Program-made: the position numbers and the translations under genes
Notes under the pieces: generated by a model
Databases searched by the model: none
Seen by the model: only the letters and a program-made list of their open reading frames with translations
Told to the model about the DNA's origin: nothing
Shown here: positions 32,930-45,700 of the stretch, one piece after another
How the letters are laid out: each line of letters starts with the position of its first letter
Numbering within the stretch: the stretch's first letter is position 1
From: Adiantum capillus-veneris
Taxonomy: Eukaryota; Streptophyta; Polypodiopsida; Polypodiales; Pteridaceae
Direction: 5' to 3'
Length of the DNA stretch: 64,000 nt
NCBI GenBank assembly: GCA_014529385.2
Contig: CM043963.1
Location: 104,638,912 to 104,702,911 of the forward strand

Positions 32930-34230
32930 GAAAGAGAAACTATTTACTTAACAACATGGTTATCTTCTCTATGGCAATAGAATATGCGTTACTAACTCAC
33001 TACTTGAGAAAGTAATGTATGAATCTCATGCTCCTCCTTATGCGGGGCATAGAGGGATTTAGTCTACTCTAAAAGGGATTGAAACGTATTTCTATTGGCC
33101 TGCCATGACAGTAAACATACAAGAGTATGCCAAAAGACGAAGTTTGATAGAGGGAAGCAACCTGGATTGCTTCAACCTTTGCCAATCCCTAATTCACCAT
33201 GGGAGAGCATATCCATGGATTTTATCTTTGGATTGCCTAAGTCTATCCATGGGAATACGGGAGTATGGATGATAGTAGACAGGTTCAGCAAACATGCTCA
33301 TTTTATACCTGTCAAAAAGACTATCAAAGCCCATCAAATGGCAACCCTCTTGATATCACAAATCTTCAAGTAACATGGCTTGCCAATGTCCATAGTGTCA
33401 AATAGAGATCCTAGAAAGATTAATAATTTTTGGAAGGGTCTCTTTGAGAATTTAGGGACAAGGCTAAACTTCTCTTCGGCCTATCACCCGCAAACGGATG
33501 GCCAAAGTGAAATAGCTAACCTAACAATTCTTGATCTACTAAAAGTCTACATAACGGAAGTAGATCAAAGGTCCCAATGGAAGAAGTACTTACCCTTAGT
33601 GGAGTATGCCTACAATAATAATGTACATACCTCCATGAAAACGCACCTTTTGAGGTAATTGAGGAGATAAAAAAGTCCCCTGCTACTTAAAGTACATGGG
33701 AAGATCTTTTCCGCATATGAGTATAGCCGAGACCTACAAGAATCTTTCCAAAAGATTAAGGATGCTATCTATCTAGCAGCAAAGGCAAAAGGCTGCTACT
33801 GATAAGCACAAAAGAGTCTTAAATTTCCCAAGACTCGATTAAGGTACACCACGGGCAAGAATCCTACGGGACACCAAAAGTACTATGCTAAGTTAGCAAA
33901 AAGGTACTATGGTCCCTTCCAGATTCTTTGACCAATCAATGAGATGGCCTATCAACTCAAGTTGCCCAGCATTTGGCTCAAACACAATGCTTTCCATGTG
34001 AGCCTACTAAAGCCTTACAAAGGAGAGCCATCTCAAGAACCAACTATTAAAGACCCATCGGAGATCGAGGACCAAGAAGAGGTGATGTAGCCCGAGTTCA
34101 TTCTCCGACATGAAGACAAGGTATTAAGTTTAAGAATTATCCTTTTGAAGATGCTAGATGGATGCAACGTATACAATTAAAGGATAACCTAAACCTTGTC
34201 AATGCTTACAATGCTTCCCTAGAGTAAGCA
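32930..34230 (+). pseudogene. int: Integrase and chromodomain remnant (chromovirus D)
   Basis: The zinc-binding region is shortened: SHAPPYAGHRGI holds the two His, but the Cys pair is reduced to a broken trace. The catalytic core is readable: SMDFIFGLP (33211-33237, first Asp), SNRDPR (about 33398, second Asp) and HPQTDGQSE (about 33487-33513, Glu). The C-terminal part includes KRYYGPFQIL and LLKPYKGEP. The chromodomain survives as FKNYPFEDARWMQ (about 34130-34170). Compared with E, D lost about 34 bases between two TTAAG copies just before this. Confidence 0.85.
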
Positions 34231-34525
34231 AATGTACAAATGTTTAAAATGAACAAAGTTTTTGTCTTATAAGACTCTCTTTTATTTATTGTGCACAAAT
34301 GTTAAGTAGTATGCATGCTTAGAATCCAATTTGTGGAGACGACGTCTTCCAAACACAAAGTAGAGCTTGTCACTCTACTATGGAAGATTGATAGGACTAA
34401 TGCGCAGACATGCTTGCGGCAGCCTTAGGCTCGGATCCTCTATCCGCCAGAAAAAGGACTAATGAATAGGCTTTATCTTCTCTACCCCATAGTCAAGGAC
34501 GACTATGATTTCAAGAGAGAGGTAA

Positions 34526-34946
34526 TGTCATAATAACTAATATCTAATTCTCCTAAATGATTTTCGCATGTTAAACTGATCATTTAATATGGGGAAGTAC
34601 CAGGAGAGAAAAAGCTAGAATATTGATTAAGCTGGCAGACCGGCCAAAGCAGGGATCCAAAGGGGGGGGCATATGCAAAAGAGCAATGTGCAACAATGGG
34701 CGCCAAAGACCTTAGGGTTTACCCCATTAAGACTTCCAAAATGCTAAGGTTCCAAAATTGAAAGTTAAGTTCAAATGATCAAGCTTAGTGGAATTGGATA
34801 CTTATGTGATGATCAAAAAGTCTTCAAGTGGTCCTAGATAGGAGGGGGCGATCCCTAAAGGTAGTGGAAGAGAGAGAAAAGGTGAGAGAAAACACACACA
34901 CACACACTCCAAATCTTCCCTTTACACAAAGGGCATAATGGACACA
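34526..34946 (+). mobile_element. 3' LTR of D, first part
   Basis: Begins TGTCATAATAACTAATATC right after AAGAGAGAGGTAA. It is homologous to the start of the element E LTR (TGTCATAAAATATAATATC on its strand). It ends at the target site ACACA (34942-34946), where E is inserted. Confidence 0.8.
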
Positions 34947-35626
34947 TGTAATGGGAATGGCCTATGAACTTTGAGAATAGCGGAATTAAGAGAATTAGAG
35001 TGAGCATTTTTTGTGAGATTACTTTGAGAACATAGAGGGTGAACTTAATTGATGGTAGCAACATGAACATAGTACTTAATTAACTTGGCATGAACAATAC
35101 TTTTGCAAGAGAGAGAGAGTATTAGAGAACATGACAATAGTTGAGGACCGGATTTACTTGGAGCCGGTTCACCCTCCAAAAGGCATTTGTACTATAGATT
35201 CTTCCATCAAGAGAGACTTTGTTACATACAATTTTTGTGTTCCTTGTGACCTTGGTGATGCTATGAAGATAGATAGCTTCATGCATCACGAGCTTAACAA
35301 AAACTTTGCAAAAAGCATTAACTATCCCAAGCCTCAGTCTCAAGGCCTCAAACACCTTCGAAGGTGGAGAGAGCTAGCGGGGAATGAGGGTAGGGAAGAG
35401 GAAGAAGAAACATTCCATAGGAGAAAGAAATAGTTCCATAGGAGAAACACTCTTCTTGCTTAGCATAGCATAATAGCATTGAAGATGGTAAGCTTAAGCA
35501 TTGAAGCATGGCTCTTGGTTGGATTTGCATTCCATAGCCAAGAGTGTTGGTATGGGCTCTCCACTTCTCCACAAACTTGGGGAAGGAGATGGTGCTCTTG
35601 CATTTTGCACTCCACACAATAAGAGA

Positions 35627-35677
<51 letters not shown>

Positions 35678-35707
35678 AGAGTTTACCGCCCCTCTCATGC
35701 TTGGTCC

Positions 35708-35750
<43 letters not shown>

Positions 35751-36598
35751 TTTTATTATTTCATTTAGACATGTGTCCTCTTTTTCCTCTTTGAGAGAAA
35801 GAACTTAATTATTTATTTTTTATGTATCTAAATTCTCATTGGATACCTATCCAATAACATTAAAGCACATCATGAGGGCCACATGTGGAGGATCATTTGA
35901 ACATGTGTCTTTTATGCTTATAAAGTCATTTGGTTGAATTGAATACCTCGAGGACTTAGTCAATCAAGTAAGCATGTGTCTTTTATGCTTCCTAAGTCAT
36001 TTGTTTTGAATTGAATACTTCAAGCCTTAGTCAATCAAGCATGGATGTTCGTGCCTCTTGAGAATTTATCTTTGAATTTATCATTTCAAAAACCTTAGTC
36101 ATTTAAGCATAAAAATCACCTCAAGCTTTGGGCAAGGTTCCCACAACCACTTTAAGTGTCTTAGCACCTCATGCTTGGGTACGATTCCCACCTCAATGTT
36201 AGCCCTAGGTTGCATAAGGTCAAAGAACTTTTTAACACTAACTTTTGGAGGTCTTTAATGAAGCTAACCCTAACGTCTTTTGAGCTCCATTAGATGCACG
36301 TTCCTCTTTGATAGACTACCTCCATTTGGACTTGTTTTTAGATGTAACCATCTCTCCTCTTGGTCCATTGCTGAGGTAAATCTAGAAGCACTTATTGCAC
36401 ATTGCTCTTTAGTAGACCGTCTCCTTTTGGGCCCCTATTGAGATGCAACCATTTCTCCTTTCGGTCCCCTGTTGAAATAGGTCTAGAAGCAAATATATAT
36501 ATATACTAACTCTTGTTCCCCTTTTATCTTCCCATATTAAGTGATCAGTTTCATATGAGAAAATCATTTGGTGAAGCTAGATATTATATTTTATGACA
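34947..36598 (-). mobile_element. 3' LTR of E (1652 bp)
   Basis: A direct repeat of 41897-43393 plus 45571-45750. It has TG/CA ends (TGTAATGGG on the plus strand at the left, TTTTATGACA at the right). It carries a (GT)n run at 35629-35675 and a (CT)n run at 35710-35746. The copies differ by substitutions, small indels and microsatellite length. Confidence 0.9.
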
Positions 36599-36989
36599 TT
36601 ATCTCTCTCTTGAAATCATAGTCGTCCTCGACTATGAGACAGAGAATATAAAGCCTAGTCATTAGTCCATGTTTCTTAGCAGGTAGAGAATCCCTTTTTA
36701 CCCTACGACATCATTCTAGAATGGATGACTAATCCATTTGGTGCTCGGGCGACTTAGCTGCTGCAAGCATGTCTGCTCTTTAGTCCATATCATACTTCCA
36801 AAGTAGAGTGACAAGTTCTACTTGGTGTTTGGGAGACGTCGCCACCACAATATGATCCTAAGCATGCATACTTCTTGAATTTTGTGCACAATAAAAGAAA
36901 GAGAATGAATCTTATAAGACAAAAACGTTGTTCATTTAAAATGCATTTTCATTTGCTTACTCTAGTTTAGCATTGTAAGCATTGACAAG

Positions 36990-38310
36990 GTTCATATTAT
37001 CCTTAAGCTAGGTTCATTATCCATCTAGCATCTTTAAAAGGATAATTCTTAAACTTAACAAAATATCATTGGATAATCTTACCATTTCTTAGTACCGTGT
37101 CTTTGTGTCGAAGAATCGATTCGGGTTGCAATACCTCTTGTTGATCTTCGATCTCTGGCGGGTCCTTCATTATTGGCTCTTTTGGTGGCTCTCCTTTGTA
37201 AGGCTTGAGTAGGCTCACATGGTTAGCATTGTGAATGAGCCAATGATTGGGAAACTTTAACTAATAAGCTATCTCAATGATTGGCTTAATAATTTTAAAA
37301 GACCATAGTATCTGTTGGTGGCTCGTACGATTCTTGCCCATAGTATGCCTTAGACGAGCCTTGAGAAACTTTAGCAAGACCCAATCATTTTTCTTAAAGG
37401 CCAAGGCTCTTCTGTGCTTATTAGCAGCAGCTCTTTTTGCCTTTGCTGTGAGACGGATATAACCTTTTTACTCTTTGGAAAATATTCTTGTAAGTCTCGG
37501 CTATATTCACCAGCAGCAAAGATCTTCTCATATACTTTAAGTAGTAAGGGACTTTTGGATCTTCCCTCTCTAACCTCAAAAGGTGTTTTTCCCATAGAAG
37601 TATGTACAATGTCATTGTACGCATACTCTATTAGAGGTAGGTACTTCTCTCATTGAGAACATTGGTCTACTTTCATGACATAGGCTTTTAGTAAATTCAA
37701 GAATCATTAGATTAGTTATTTCACTTTGGTCATCTGTTTGTGGATGTTAGGCCAAAAGAGAAATTAATCTACTTCCTATATTTTCAAAGAGACCCTTCTA
37801 GAAATCACTGGTCATTTCAGGATCTTTTTTCGACACTATGGATGTTGGCAAGCCATGATACTTGAAAATTTGAGATCTAGAGAGGGTTAGTGTTTGATGT
37901 ACCTTAATAGTCTTTTTGAAATGCATTGAGTGTGTTTTCTTGCTAAGCCTATCGACTGAAACAATCCAATTTGCTTCCCTCGATCAAATTTCAATTTTTG
38001 GTATACCACGCATTTTGAAACATACTCTTGTATGTTTATTTTTTCATGGTAGACCAACAGAAACACATTTCTACTCTTGGAAGAGTAGATTATGGAATCT
38101 CTCTTTGCCCCGCATAAGGAGAAGCATGGGATTTATACATGACTTTCTTAGTATATTGGTGAGTAACACATAGCATATTGTTGTTTGGAAGATAATCATC
38201 CTCCAAGGTGAATTGTTCTTTTTTTCTTCCCTAATGCAAAGGTTGTAATTACCTACTTAAAGTCTTGGTCAGTAGCATACTTATCTATCATAAAAGATAG
38301 ATCATTGTGA
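36990..38310 (-). pseudogene. int: Integrase and chromodomain (chromovirus E)
   Basis: Heavily frameshifted. Recognisable parts on the minus strand are the late core with GKTPFEVREG and SPLLLKVYEKIF (about 37595-37500), the C-terminal domain (NHWLIHNANHVSLLKPYKGEPP, about 37240-37180) and a chromodomain with DTVLRNGKII and FVKFKNYPFKDARW (about 37100-37010). The zinc-binding and catalytic core (38200-37620) is present only as scattered matches to element D. Not functional. Confidence 0.75.
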
Positions 38311-38311
38311 G

Positions 38312-39345
38312 TTACACCACATTTACCCTTGGCCGTTGTGAAAGTGCATCGACCACTTGATTGTGCTTGCCATCAATGTGAACAATATAAAATTTGAATT
38401 GCGAAAGAAAATTCGCCCACCTCATTTGTTTTTCGGAGAGCTTGGTTTGCGTCATGAATTTCTTGAGGCTTTGTGATCCATTTGTAGGATGAATGGAGCC
38501 CCCAAGAGATAGTGCTTCCATGTGTCTAGGGCATGTAGAACAGCTAAACGCTCTTTTGCATATATGCCCAAGACCCGTTCCTCAGCATTGAGCCTTTGGC
38601 TCTCGTATGCTATGGCATGCCCTTCTTGAAGCAAAACTACTCTAAGGCAATCACCTCAAATGGATTTAGAAGATCCGGAAGCATAAGGACTGCTTGGGAG
38701 GTAAGCCTCTCTTTGAGCTTGTCAAAAGCATTTTGTTCTTTAGAAGTCCATGAGTACTTAACGTTCTTCCTTGTTAAGTCATGCAATGGTCCTGCTATTT
38801 GAGAGAATTTTGCTATGAAGCGTCTATAGTATGCACACATACCAATAAAGCTTCTTAGCTCATGTAGATTCCTTGGATTAGGCCATGCTTTTATTACCTC
38901 CAACTTTGATGGATTCATACGTATACCATCTTGAGAGATAATGTGACCTAAATATTGAATCTCTTGTAGGAAAAAATCACTTTTCTTTTCATTAATGAAA
39001 AGCGTATTCTCTCTCACAACTTGAAAGATTACCTGGAGGTGTCACTTGTACTCCTCAAGAGAATTTGAGTGGCTTGAAGATTTTTGTCCATCGTGAGTTT
39101 GAATGCGGCTGGAGCATTTGTCAGGCCAAAACTTGTAACTTATCAAATAGATCTTCTACCCTAGGCACGGGAATTTTTTCTTTTATAGTGATCCTATTTA
39201 GTGCTCTATAGTCGGCACACATGTGATATGTGTCATCTTTCTTTTGCACTAAAAATATTGGTGAACAGAATAGAGAGAAGTTAGGCCTCACCATCCCTTT
39301 TTCCACCAATTCATGCACTTGCCTCATGATCTCCTCTTGTTGAGC
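38312..39345 (-). pseudogene. pol: Reverse transcriptase with palm deletion, and RNase H (chromovirus E)
   Basis: The frame 39327-39121 holds the N-terminal RT (FLVQKKDDTYHMCADYRALN) to FDKLQ, which then jumps directly into FGLTNAPA. About 60 codons present in D, containing the first catalytic Asp motif (RIDLKSGYHQI), are missing. The FDDI region also cannot be read after a scrambled 39120-39020 stretch. It resumes as KKSDFFLQEIQYLGHIIS and FIGMCAYYRRFIAKFS (39017-38637), then RNase H (AKERLAVLHALDTWKHYLLG, 38634-38452). The enzyme cannot be active. Confidence 0.85.
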
Positions 39346-40100
39346 TTGTGAAACTCAATAAGGAGGTTTAATAGGTGGTGAACTTTCTAGTAGAAGCTCT
39401 ATTGCATGGTCATCATCCCCCCATTTTGGAGGTAGCTCACTAGGGATGTCATCAATGAAAACATCTTGGAATCCATTTAGAAAATTAGACAACTCTAATT
39501 CCTCTTGATTCCCTTTATTTCTTCTTGTGAAAACATTAGAATCATTTACAGATTCTCTAACAAAAATCATATATTTAAAAAATAGAGATTTTCATTGACT
39601 TATCAAAATCAATCATATTTACTAGGGATATGGTGTTCCCCGACTCGTTAGCATCTATGTACATACTCTTTTTCCTGTAGGTGAAGTAGATTCTCCTTTC
39701 AGGGAGCTTCATGTTGGCAGCCATGTGATTGAACCATGGTGCCCCTAGGATAGCATCCTCATGTTGGAGAGGAGAGATTAAAAAAAAGTCTTCTTTGTCG
39801 ACGTAGCTTTGGACATGAAGCCTTCACTTCCCAATCAAGGGAGTAACGGAGGCTTGCTATCCCTTGAAAGATGTGTCAGCAGTTACAGTATCTCCCATCT
39901 CAAAAGCTTGAATGCCCAACTTGGTGGCCAATTCCGTTGATATGAAGTTGTGAGTAGAGCCAGGGTCAAACAAGATGAAGGCATCATGCTCCCTTACTTT
40001 TCCCCAAGCATAGGAGAGGAATGATCCTTTGCAATGAGTATCCTCTTTTGGAGCTTCAACCATGGAAGCTCTAGGAGTGTCATTGCAAACATTTCTTTTG
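39346..40100 (-). pseudogene. pro: Aspartic protease (chromovirus E)
   Basis: LFDPGSTHNFISTELATKLGIQ (40063-39857) is the counterpart of D's protease with D-P-G in place of D-T-G. A frameshift near 39850 and a broken second half follow. The frame 39570-39355 (ELSNFLNGFQDVFIDDIP) leads into RT and ends at a TGA where D has an Arg codon. Confidence 0.8.
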
Positions 40101-41473
40101 GGGCAAGAACAATAGCCATGTCCTTACTCCCCACATTTAAAACACTTATGGTCCTTGTGAAAAACTTCAAGCTCTTCATGAGAGAGTTTGTTTTTACCTT
40201 TGTAAACTCCCTTCTCCTTGGACCTATTGTTGTTGTGTAGGAAGTGCCTTGGGAAGAATTTTTGGCATTGCTTTTTCCCTTTGCATCATTTTTGTCTTTG
40301 TTTTCCATGGATTTGACATCATTCCGTCGAGCCCCTTGTTGGAAATTATGCGGAAGCAACCATGGTGTGGTGGATTACCTCGGTGATAGAACCAGGCCGT
40401 TGGGAGTTGACATACTCGGTCATTTCTTCAGGTAATCCCACACAAAATTGTTGCTTTTTCTCGGTGAAGTCTATCTTTTGAAAGACATTAGCCTTGAGAT
40501 GTAAATCCCAAAATTTGTCCGCATATTTGTAAATAGACTCATGTCAAAGAAGCTTCAAACTTTGCTATTTGGTGAGCACTTTGTCCTTTGCATTGCTTGC
40601 AAGGAATTGCTTCATGATGGAAACTCGTAGAGTTTTCCATGTCTTTGGGGCCTCGCCATTGCCACAAAGGCTAGCCCACCATTGACGAGTAGATTTCTGG
40701 AAGTGCATAACTACATGGTGTAGCTTGGAGGACTCCGTTAAGCCCTCGTCTCCAAAGGTCGCATCAAATTGTTGGGATGAAGGCCAATACTTTGTCTGTG
40801 GCACTAAAAGGTGCCATCATAGGTGAGAAAAGAGATACTCTTTCCTCCCTCTTTGAACTTCTTGAGCTTTTGGGACCTTCGCCATGCTAGGTAAGTTTTG
40901 TGATGTCCTCTCCTCTTGTATTCTCTAAGAGAATAACTATTGCTTTCGTCGGAAGAGGAGGAAGGTAAAGAAGAAGGAGAAGAGGGTGACCTCTTTCTTG
41001 CCTTTTTCTTCTTTGTTTCCTCTCTTCCCTTTTTTGGAGTGACAAAAATATGGACTATGGGTTGACAATTTCCTCTTGGGAGGAGTTGGCGATAGTCTAA
41101 ACCGCCGTTTTCATGGAGCAACATCTTTAGAGGAACTTAGGGATTCACTTATCCCGTTCTTTGGATTCCTCCTCTCTTATGGGAGAGAGTCTTCTTTTTG
41201 GAGTCTCATCACAAGAGACCTCCTAAACTCTCTCTCCTCTTGGAGAGGAAGGAAAATCCCATAAGCACGAAGTCGTTGGGTAACTTTGGCTTGAAAAGTA
41301 GGGTTGCCCATAGCTTGATGCAACCTAGTAACAATATGATTGATAAACATGGAAGCATCATCATTAGCACCTTCAAGTGCAAAATCAAAGTTATCAATGT
41401 TCATTCTACTCTCTTGGTTATTTTGAGCCATGCTAATTATATTTATGTGTATACTTAGTGTATCCTTTGGCAA
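40101..41473 (-). pseudogene. gag: gag (chromovirus E)
   Basis: The N-terminus at 41473-41177 is followed by a Lys/Ser-rich segment (41124-40804: KKKKARKRSPSSPSS). The Retrotrans_gag core lies at 40804-40565 (SSKLHHVVMHFQKSTRQWWASL, APKTWKTLRVSIMKQFLAS). A CCHC zinc knuckle at about 40150-40105 reads CFKCGE-stop-GHGYCSC; the stop is TAA. Multiple frameshifts and stops. No functional product is expected. Confidence 0.8.
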
Positions 41474-41884
41474 TTCAAAACCTTAGTTTCTACTCGGCTT
41501 AGCCTTTGAAAATAAGCACTTAAGTATCTACACCCATGGCTCGAATTGGTTAATTATAGAGAGTAGTGGGGTGGGTCTAACTAGCAAAATTGCAGAGAGA
41601 TAGCTCCTTTCCAACTTCTTATGGCTCAATAATGGTAAAGCCATAGGCAAGTTTAAAAAGACCCCATTATTAAAACCAAAGCTCCCGAAGTGTACACCAT
41701 ATCCCACATAGTGGGCTCAACAAAACCGATAATAGATCCCAATCCCACTTACCCTAATACAATTAACAAAATCAACCATTAATAGGCCACTTAAGGACCT
41801 CTCTTCTTAGGCAAGAAAAAAGACCTCTTCTTAGGCACTTAAGGACCTCTCTTTTTTCTTAGGCAAGAAAAAAGAAACCAAATT

Positions 41885-41896
41885 CTTTGATACCAA
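41885..41896 (-). other. Primer binding site of element E
   Basis: The minus strand reads TTGGTATCAAAG directly after the LTR end ...CCCATCACA. It matches the initiator Met-tRNA site with one change from the usual TGGTATCAGAG. Confidence 0.8.
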
Positions 41897-42591
41897 TGTG
41901 ATGGGAATGACCTATGACCTTTGAAAATAGCGGAATTAAGAGAATTAGAGTGAGCATTTTTTGTGAGATTACTTTGAGAACATAGAGGGTGAACTTAATT
42001 GATGGTAGCAACATGAACATAGTACTTAATTAACTTGGCATGAACAATATTTTTGCAAGAGAGAGAGAGTATTAGAGAACATGACAATAGTTGAGGGCCG
42101 GATTTACTTGGAGCCGGTCCACCCTCCAAAAGTCGTTTGTACTATAGATTCTTCCATCAAGAGAGACTTTGTTACATACAATTTTTGTGTTCCTTGTGAC
42201 CTTGGTGATGCTATGAAGATAGATAGCTTCATGCATGATGAGCTTAATAAAAACTTTGCAAAAAGCATTAACTATCCCAAGCCTTAGTCCCAAGGCCTCA
42301 AACACCTTCGAAGGTGGAGAGAGCTAGCGGGGAATGAAGGTAGGGAAGAGGAAGAAGAAACATTCCATAGGAGAAAGAAATAGTTCCTCACTTATCATCA
42401 CTCTTCTTGCTTAGCATAGCTTAATAGCTTAGTAATGAAGATGAAGAAGATGGTAAGCTTAAGCATTCAAGCATGGCTCTTGGTTGGATTTGCATTCCAT
42501 AGCCAAGAGTGTTGGTGTAGGCTCTCCACTTCTCAACAAACTTGGAGAAGGAGATGGAGCTCTTGCACTTTGCACTCCACACAATGAGAGA

Positions 42592-42630
<39 letters not shown>

Positions 42631-42661
42631 AGAGTATACCCCCATCACATGCTTGGTCCAC

Positions 42662-42709
<48 letters not shown>

Positions 42710-45700
42710 ATTTTATTATTTCATTTGGACATGTGTCCTCTTTTTCCTCTCTAAGAGAAAGAACTTAATTATTTATTTTTTATGTATCTAAATTCTCATT
42801 GGACTTCTTTAAAACCTATCCAAACACATCATGAGGGCCACATGTGGAGGATCATTTGAACATGTGTCCTTTCTGCTTATTAAGTCATTTGGTTGAATCG
42901 AATACCTCAAGGACTTAGTCAATCAAGTAAGCATGTGTCTTTTATGCTCTTAAGTCATTTGTTTTGAATTGAATACTTCAAGCCTTAGTCAATCAAGCAT
43001 GGACAGCATGGGCATGGACGTTTGTGCCTCTTGAGAATTTATCTTTGAATTTACCATTTCAAAAACCTTAGTCATTTAAGCATAAAAATCACCTCAAGCT
43101 TTGGACAAGGTTCCCACAACCACTTTAAGTGTCTTAGCACCTCATGCTTGGGTACGATTCCCACCTCGAGGTTAGCCCTAGCTTGCGTAAGGTCAAAGCA
43201 ATTTTTAACACTAACTTTTGGAGATCTTTAATGAAGCTAATCCTAAGGTCTTTTAAGCTCCATTAGATGCATGTTGCTCTTTGATAGACTACCTCCGTTT
43301 GGACCCCTTTTGAGATGTAACCATCTCTCCTCTTGGTCCTTTGCTAAGGTAAATCTAGAAGCACTTATTGCACATTAGTCTTTGGTAGATCGTTGTCAAG
43401 AAGTTGGCGGTCTTGCCAGGAAGGCACCAGGCCTCTTGCTGTGAGAGTTTGTGAGGAAGCTCAAGGGTTATGAGAAGGAGCTAAGATGTAGATAACATAG
43501 CTTCTAGAGCTAAAGAAGAAATGTAGCCAAAGAAGCCGTTCACTTTTCCTTACAAATACACACGTGATGGAGAGAACTCATGAAAGATAGTCAAAACAAA
43601 ACAAAAATGAAAACATCGAGATTATGATCATATCGTATCATGGGTAGGATAAAAGGGTTAATGGATGAGTTAATGATATTTAATCTTTGTTGTCCAAATA
43701 AGCTACGGATTGCTCTTTGGAACTGTAGTTTTGTGCTTACTATAATGTATATGTTTTGTCTAGCGATTGGGATTAGTTGTGAGTACAAATCCTCTTGATT
43801 CATAATAAAATAACCACATTCACATCAAAAGAGAAGTTATAGTCAATAATAGGTAGTATGATGTGATCTGGTGAGAGAAGTATTTCGCTGAGCCTTTCAG
43901 GACCAAATAGAAACACTATGCGTTGCTGAAAGTGAATCTTTCGACTAATCCAAATGTTGACCCTAATAGATTGCACAGAATGGAAATGAAAGAAATTGCC
44001 TCTATGTGGATTATGGTTATTCATCAATGATATACTTAGTATGTTCAAAGATAAAGGTGTGAAAGAAGTGAAAGGAGAAGAAGAAGAGAGTTTCTCTCCG
44101 AAGCCCTATTGTTGCCCTTAGGCAATAAGGATACTGCGGGGAGAGAAGTACCTGTAGAAGAAGATTCTAGAGTTTGTGGAAGAGAATGAGAATCTTAAGA
44201 GAGAGAGAGAGATGCTTGTGAAAGATGAATATATGGTTACTAACCTTGTGCACATAATTGTTTCCCGCAAGAAGGTTGTGCATGTTACATTGACAAGATT
44301 GTTGCTTGAATACCTTCCAATGAAACAATTAGGACACGACAAGAGAGATGAAAGGAGGAGAAAAGATAGAATTAGAGATAGATCTAAGTGTGGTGGTGGT
44401 ATTAAAGATAAATAATGAGAGATAGAGATAGAGTTAGAGACAAATATTGGACTAGATATGCAAATGAAAGAAAAACTAGCAACATATATCTTACATGAAA
44501 GCAATCGTCACCACCTTAATAGAGAGAGAAGATGAGGCAAGACTTCAGCCTTTCTTCAAGGGAAAGTATGGCACTAAGATGAGAGTGTCACTATGGAATT
44601 GAGCTATTCTCACTCACTCATAAAATTGCCCCCAATGAAGAGAAGGTTGCCCTTTTTATAGGTGAGGGAGCCATGTTTTACATAATCACTTGATTAGGCT
44701 AAAGAATTAGCCCAAATCAAATGTTCTTTGGATATTTCTTAAAATGGGAAATATTAGGACTCAAAATATCATGAAATTCAGTATTTTTGGTCGTTGAGGC
44801 TCCATGTGGGTGCATGATGTATGTGGGCCCCACCTAGGCATCTTCTGTGTGACTCCAGTAGGGGGTCCCAACTTGTGTGTCTTGTCCTTCAAGGCATCTT
44901 TGAGGTGTCACATTCACATGCTTGTGTCTTTTATCCTCCAAATATCTTATTTTATGAAAAAAGACCAAGATTACCTCTTTTCACTTGATTCACCTGTTTA
45001 CCATCTCTTCTTGCAGTGTAGTTGTGAGAGGATTTTTCATTGTTTTCCCTGTAACTTTTGACCTGTAACTCGGATTGACATGCTTCAAAAGGCAAAATTG
45101 GCCTACTAAAAGAGCTTGACTTGGTTTTTGCCTTTTCTTCACGCCCTTAGGTCGGGATTTTCAAATTGGGATGGTCCAAGAAACTTTGGATCTTCCTTTT
45201 CATAAAGTCTTCTAGTAGGCCCTTCGCTCTTGTATGTATCCAAGAAGGTATGCATTATTGAAGGGTTATATTATTAAATAAATGTGAAAAAAAGAAAATA
45301 ATTTATATATGGTAGGGTATGCTGAGATATTAGAAGAAATATACAAATGCTTTTCCCCCAGACAAAAAGAGGCACAATCATTGATACTTCTCTTGCAGTA
45401 CTTTCTAATAGTAATGTACATTTATATTACGTCAAAGGTAAATACTACGGTATGGTAGAAAGCTTTTTTTTATGCATATGAGTATTATATGAAGTATACT
45501 TATGCGTCAAAAAGTCACAAGATTAATCGTTTAATGCCCGTTCCAACTATATACGTGCCACAGCATGACACCATCTCCTTTTGGACCCCTATTGAGTTGC
45601 AACCATTTCTCCTTTCGATCCCCTGTTGAGATAGGTCTAGAAGCATATATATATATACTAACTCTTGTTTCCCTTTCATCTTCCCATATTAAGTGATCAG

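Noticed and set aside
35501-35794. ORFs with long Cys-Val and Ser-Leu repeats
   Set aside because: Direct translation of (GT)n and (CT)n microsatellites within an LTR; same at 42484-42791, 49156-49479 and 61364-61724.
35131-42287. Paired ORFs at 35131-35433 and 42081-42287 with nearly identical proteins
   Set aside because: They are the two LTR copies of element E; the similarity reflects LTR duplication, not a gene family.
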